Source: an uncultured Oscillospiraceae bacterium
Lineage (GTDB): Bacteria > Bacillota > Clostridia > Oscillospirales > Oscillospiraceae
DNA: 48,838 bases
Assembly (NCBI GenBank): GCA_947168655.1
Contig: CAMVMU010000008.1
Location: 1-48,838, forward strand
Direction: 5' to 3'
Made by a program: the position numbers and the translations under genes. The notes under the pieces were generated by a model. That model worked only from the letters and a program-made list of their open reading frames with translations, had not been told where the DNA came from and searched no databases. Position 1 is the stretch's first letter, and each line of letters starts with the position of its first letter. Shown here piece by piece: positions 45,978 through 48,838 of this stretch.

Positions 45978-47174
45978 ATGGTTGACGAGCGCGAAGTCAA
46001 ACAGAAGGTGCGTCCCGCACAGAAGAAAGAGATCAGTCTGGAGGCCTTCATTTTTATTATCGTCTTCGTGGCCTTTTTCGGCGTGTTCGCCTGGAAGATG
46101 GGCATGGTCAACGCCATGAACACCCTGATGAACACCGCCTACAAGCTGCTGACGGACACAGTGTTGTATCTGACGGCTGTCTGTGTGCTGATGGGCGCAG
46201 TGTCGGCTCTGCTGTCGGAGTTCGGCGTGGTGTCCCTGACCAACCGGATCCTGCGGCCGCTGATGCAGCCGGTGTACGGCCTGCCCGGCGCCGCCTCTCT
46301 GGGCATTGTCACCACCTTCCTGTCGGATAACCCGGTGATCCTGACCCTGGCGGACGACAAGTATTTCCGCAGCTTTTTCAAAAAATATCAGTTCCCGGCC
46401 CTCACCAACCTGGGCACGTCCTTCGGCATGGGCATGATCGTGTGCACCTTCATGCTGGGCCTGTCCACCAAGAGCAGCGGACAGAGCTTTGCCCTGGCGG
46501 TGCTGGTGGGTCTGCTGGGCGCCGTGGTGGGCAGCATCATCAGCACTCGCATGATGCTCCACTTCACCAAGAAGGTCTACGGCAAGGACGAGGACATGGA
46601 GGCCTCCGGCGAGACCAGCGGCATCGAGAAGAACATGCGCCCCGTGCGCCCCGGCAGTGTGGGAAACCGGCTGCTGGACGCCATCCTGGAGGGAGGCGCC
46701 TCCGGCGTCAAGATGGGTGTCAGCATCGTCCCCGGCGTGCTGATCATCTGTACGCTGGTCATGATGCTGACCAACGGCCCCGGCGAGGGCGGCGCCTATA
46801 CCGGCGCGGCCTATGAGGGCATCGGTCTGCTGCCCTGGCTGGCGGATAAGCTCAGCTTTATTTTGAAGCCCCTGTTCGGCTTCTCCTCCCCGGAGGCCGT
46901 GGGCGTTCCCATCACGGCCCTGGGCGCCGCCGGCGCGGCCATCGGTGTGGCGGAGCGCCTGGTGGAGGCGGGCAAGGCCGGTGCCGGCGACGTGGCGGTG
47001 TTCACCGCCATGTGCATGTGCTGGAGCGGCTATCTCAGCACCCACGTGTCCATGATGAACAGCCTCCATTGTGAAAAGCTCATCAGCAAGGCCATCATCA
47101 GCCACACCGTCGGCGGTTTCCTGGCCGGCGTGGCGGCTCACTGGCTCTACGTGCTGCTGAGCATGATCGCGTAG
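45978..47174 (+). CDS. Nucleoside-recognition (Gate) domain membrane protein
   Basis: This 398-residue polytopic membrane protein carries two Gate-type domains, as in the YjiH/SpmA-SpmB group. The first half has LTDTVLYLTAVCVLMGAVSALLSEFGVVSLTNRILRPLMQPVYGLPGAASLGIVTTFLSDNP (about 55-116). The second has KMGVSIVPGVLIICTLVMML then GVPITALGAAGAAIGVAERLVEAGKAGAGDVAVF. A charged linker (about 205-235) separates them. Members are linked to sporulation, nucleoside handling or unknown export; the role here is not determined. GGGGAGAGG precedes the ATG; the frame is open upstream only through the previous gene and terminator. Confidence 0.85.
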   Translation: MVDEREVKQKVRPAQKKEISLEAFIFIIVFVAFFGVFAWKMGMVNAMNTLMNTAYKLLTDTVLYLTAVCVLMGAVSALLSEFGVVSLTNRILRPLMQPVYGLPGAASLGIVTTFLSDNPVILTLADDKYFRSFFKKYQFPALTNLGTSFGMGMIVCTFMLGLSTKSSGQSFALAVLVGLLGAVVGSIISTRMMLHFTKKVYGKDEDMEASGETSGIEKNMRPVRPGSVGNRLLDAILEGGASGVKMGVSIVPGVLIICTLVMMLTNGPGEGGAYTGAAYEGIGLLPWLADKLSFILKPLFGFSSPEAVGVPITALGAAGAAIGVAERLVEAGKAGAGDVAVFTAMCMCWSGYLSTHVSMMNSLHCEKLISKAIISHTVGGFLAGVAAHWLYVLLSMIA

Positions 47175-47195
47175 GGAAATTGAGTGAGTAAAAGA

Positions 47196-47227
47196 AAAGG
47201 AGCTGTCTCGTACGAGACAGCTCCTTT
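47196..47227 (+). terminator. Terminator of the Gate-domain gene
   Basis: A perfect 15-bp stem AAAGGAGCTGTCTCG/CGAGACAGCTCCTTT with a minimal TA loop, 21 bp after the stop. Confidence 0.85.
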
Positions 47228-47256
47228 CGCTGTTTTTTGAGGGGATACAATAAACG

Positions 47257-47378
47257 CCACCTCATCAGTCAGCCTTACGGCTGACAGCTTCCCCTCAAGG
47301 GGAAGCCTTTCGGGGGTACATTCCTAAGCCTTCCCCTTGAGGGGAAGGTGCCGAGCGTCAGCGAGGCGGATGAGGTGG
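47257..47378. repeat. MITE-like palindromic repeat (122 bp)
   Basis: The ends CCACCTCATC and GATGAGGTGG are perfect 10-bp terminal inverted repeats. Inside are three hairpins: GTCAGCC-TTAC-GGCTGAC-type, GCTTCCCC-TCAA-GGGGAAGC and CCTTCCCC-TTGA-GGGGAAGG. There is no coding potential. The form is that of a small non-autonomous mobile element of the kind scattered in gut Clostridia genomes. Confidence 0.75.
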
Positions 47379-47423
47379 AGACGGATTCCCGCGTTGCTTT
47401 GCTCCTCGGAATGACAGGGACAG
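47379..47423. repeat. Short interspersed palindromic repeat, copy C
   Basis: CGGATTCCCGCG ... GCTCCTCGGAATGACAGGGACAG is a diverged copy of the units at 26717-26769 and 34584-34629. It abuts the MITE-like repeat with no gap. Confidence 0.6.
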
Positions 47424-47443
47424 ATGCCAAATCTATTTCCCCA

Positions 47444-48022
47444 TCACACAAACTCCAGCTCCGTCCGCTCACAGATCTCCCGGATCTTGCGCTGCAGCGC
47501 CTTGAGATCCTCAAAGGTCTCCGGTTTCTTGCGGGGATCCCGCAGGAGGGCGGCGGGGTGGTAGAGGGCCATCATCTGGATGCCGCCCCGCTCGAAGAAC
47601 TGGCCGTGCTCCTGGGTGATCTTGAAGTCATCCTTGATGATCTCCGCCGCGCTGATCCGGCCCAGGCATACGATGATCTTGGGGCGCATCAGCTCCACCT
47701 GCCGCCTGAGATACCCCCGGCAGGCGTCCTTTTCCGTGTTCAGCGGGTCCCGGTTCTGGGGCGGACGGCACTTGACGGAGTTGGTGATATAGATCTTCGA
47801 CCGGTCCAGTCCGATCATGGCCAGCATGTCGTCCAGCAGCTTACCGGCCCGGCCCACGAAGGGCTCCCCCCGGGCGTCCTCGTTGGCGCCGGGGGCCTCG
47901 CCGATGAACAGCACCTCCGCCTCCGGATTGCCCACGCCGAACACCACGTTGGTGCGGGTTTCCGCCAGAGCGCAGGCCCGGCAACTCAGACATTGCTGGT
48001 GCAGCTTTTCCCACTCGCCCAT
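47444..48022 (-). CDS. Uracil-DNA glycosylase, family 4 type (Fe-S)
   Basis: This 192-residue glycosylase removes uracil from DNA to start base-excision repair. N-terminal Cys11, Cys14 and Cys17 (CLSCRAC) include ligands of the family's [4Fe-4S] cluster, with another Cys in NSVKCRPP. The active-site motif [24 protein letters not shown] is near 41-64, and the second motif, [12 protein letters not shown], is near 151-162 (HP plus a downstream basic residue). The length is typical for family 4. It starts 13 bp after the hydrolase gene stop and may be co-transcribed with it. Confidence 0.93.
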   Translation of the reverse strand: MGEWEKLHQQCLSCRACALAETRTNVVFGVGNPEAEVLFIGEAPGANEDARGEPFVGRAGKLLDDMLAMIGLDRSKIYITNSVKCRPPQNRDPLNTEKDACRGYLRRQVELMRPKIIVCLGRISAAEIIKDDFKITQEHGQFFERGGIQMMALYHPAALLRDPRKKPETFEDLKALQRKIREICERTELEFV

Positions 48023-48035
48023 GGTCTCTCTCCTG

Positions 48036-48838
48036 TCAGCAGTATTTCTTCAGCCAGGCCCAGATATCGTCGTACACCGTCTGCTGCTGGGCCTTCTCGT
48101 TGAGGATCTCGTGGCGCAGCCCGGCGTAGGACAGCAGCGTCACGTCCTTCATGCCGGCGGCGCGGAAGGCGTCCCGGGAGCGAATGACGCCCTTCATCAT
48201 ATTGCCCACCGGGTCCTGCTCGCCGGAGATGAACAGCACGGGCATGTCCTTGTCCATCTTGCGCAGATTCTCAGCCTTCTGGTTAAAACGGATGCCTGTG
48301 AGCATCTGGCGGAACAGGCCCACCGTGGCCGGCTGGCCGCACATGGGGTCAGCGATATAGCGGTCCACGTTGTCCTCGTCGGCGCTGAGCCAGTCCACCG
48401 CCGTGCGGTTGGGGGCGAAGGCCTTGTTGTAGGCTCCGAAGGCCAGATTGGTCACAAAGTCGCTGGTGGCGTTCTCGCCGCTGCGCTTTGCCACCGTCTT
48501 GGCCACGGTCAGTCCGCCGGTGAGCATGAATTCCGGCTGCCAGCCGGTGCCCATGATGATGGCGGCGCGGACGGTGCCGGGATAGCGGATGAGATAGGTG
48601 CGGGCCAGGAAGGAGCCCATGGAGTGACCCATCAGGAACAGGGGCACGTCGGGAAATTTCTCCTTGATGCGCAGGTGCAGGGCGTAGAGGTCATCCACCA
48701 CGGTCTGCCAGGTGTTGCCCTCGCCAAAGTAGACGGGGGTGCCGCCGGGGGCGATGGACTTGCCGTGGCCCAGGTGGTCGTGACCAACCACGGCGATGCC
48801 CTGCTCATTGAGGAAGCGGGCGAAGCCGTCATAGCGGG
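48036..48838 (-). CDS. Alpha/beta hydrolase, monoacylglycerol lipase/lysophospholipase type (5-prime end cut by window edge)
   Basis: The visible 266 residues lack the N-terminus, which lies beyond the right edge. The frame is open through to base 48838 ([13 protein letters not shown] precedes [12 protein letters not shown]), so the GTG at 48791 is not the true start. The nucleophile elbow is LMGHSMGSF (GHSMG), the acid lies in [12 protein letters not shown] and the catalytic His in [11 protein letters not shown], all diagnostic of the monoglyceride lipase group. DHLGHGKS is the oxyanion-side motif. It would hydrolyse monoacylglycerols or lysophospholipids. Confidence 0.92.
   Translation of the reverse strand, partial: RYDGFARFLNEQGIAVVGHDHLGHGKSIAPGGTPVYFGEGNTWQTVVDDLYALHLRIKEKFPDVPLFLMGHSMGSFLARTYLIRYPGTVRAAIIMGTGWQPEFMLTGGLTVAKTVAKRSGENATSDFVTNLAFGAYNKAFAPNRTAVDWLSADEDNVDRYIADPMCGQPATVGLFRQMLTGIRFNQKAENLRKMDKDMPVLFISGEQDPVGNMMKGVIRSRDAFRAAGMKDVTLLSYAGLRHEILNEKAQQQTVYDDIWAWLKKYC

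Overview
This is a GC-rich, gene-dense piece of a bacterial chromosome. It most likely comes from a strictly anaerobic, low-redox Firmicute of the class Clostridia, in the Oscillospiraceae-like gut group. That placement is an inference. It rests on the rimP-nusA-ylxR-ylxQ-infB order, a trimeric NAD/ferredoxin-linked [FeFe] hydrogenase, a short NusA without C-terminal repeats, strong AGGAGG-type ribosome sites, canonical TTGACA/TATAAT promoters, and the short interspersed palindromes. No plasmid, phage structural, CRISPR or rRNA gene is visible. Both window edges cut genes: infB at the left and an alpha/beta hydrolase at the right.

Layout. 1-3.6 kb (minus): translation/transcription operon rimP-nusA-ylxR-ylxQ-infB behind a leader with an attenuator-like hairpin. 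3.6-6.6 kb (minus): a zinc-type uptake operon, Fur-family regulator-znuA-znuC-znuB, all joined by ATGA overlaps, with a perfect 7-1-7 operator on its promoter. 6.6-10.6 kb: lipid kinase (minus), then AI-2E-type permease, PaaI-like thioesterase and DUF3810 membrane protein (plus). 10.6-13.2 kb (minus): SRP RNA, dnaX and ybaB. 13.2-17 kb: a Na+/amino-acid symporter (minus) divergent from two COG0523 GTPase-family proteins (plus), one with a 39-histidine tract and one fused to a YcgQ/DUF1980-like domain. 17-21.8 kb (minus): marR, a heterodimeric ABC exporter, cytidine deaminase and feoA. 21.8-24.6 kb: a MATE exporter and an M29 aminopeptidase, transcribed divergently from overlapping promoters.

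24.7-26.7 kb is the least conserved part. It holds an unrecognised membrane protein, an orphan 3-prime tRNA-Leu fragment, a lipoprotein gene and an intact tRNA-Leu(TAG), arranged like a worn integration site. 26.8-36.7 kb: ftsH (minus), then rlmB with a pseudo-P-type-ATPase membrane protein, an EF-G2-type GTPase and an S9 peptidase (plus). 36.7-41.1 kb: a structured 5-prime leader and the three-gene electron-bifurcating hydrogenase. 41.2-47.2 kb: an M20 amidohydrolase (minus) divergent from an acyl-AMP ligase / MBL hydrolase / E2-like acyltransferase-fold operon, followed by a Gate-domain membrane protein. 47.2-48.8 kb: two juxtaposed short repeats, uracil-DNA glycosylase and a lysophospholipase-like hydrolase (minus).

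The best candidates for something not yet described are: the degenerate P-type ATPase with a long acidic N-terminal tail (29957-32263); the COG0523 pair with a domain fusion (14834-16922); the acyl-ligase operon whose E2-like protein lacks its catalytic histidine (42471-45847); the multi-helix leader before the hydrogenase (36955-37029); and the tRNA-Leu-flanked mini-island (25364-26656). All calls come from reading the sequence alone; no search was run.
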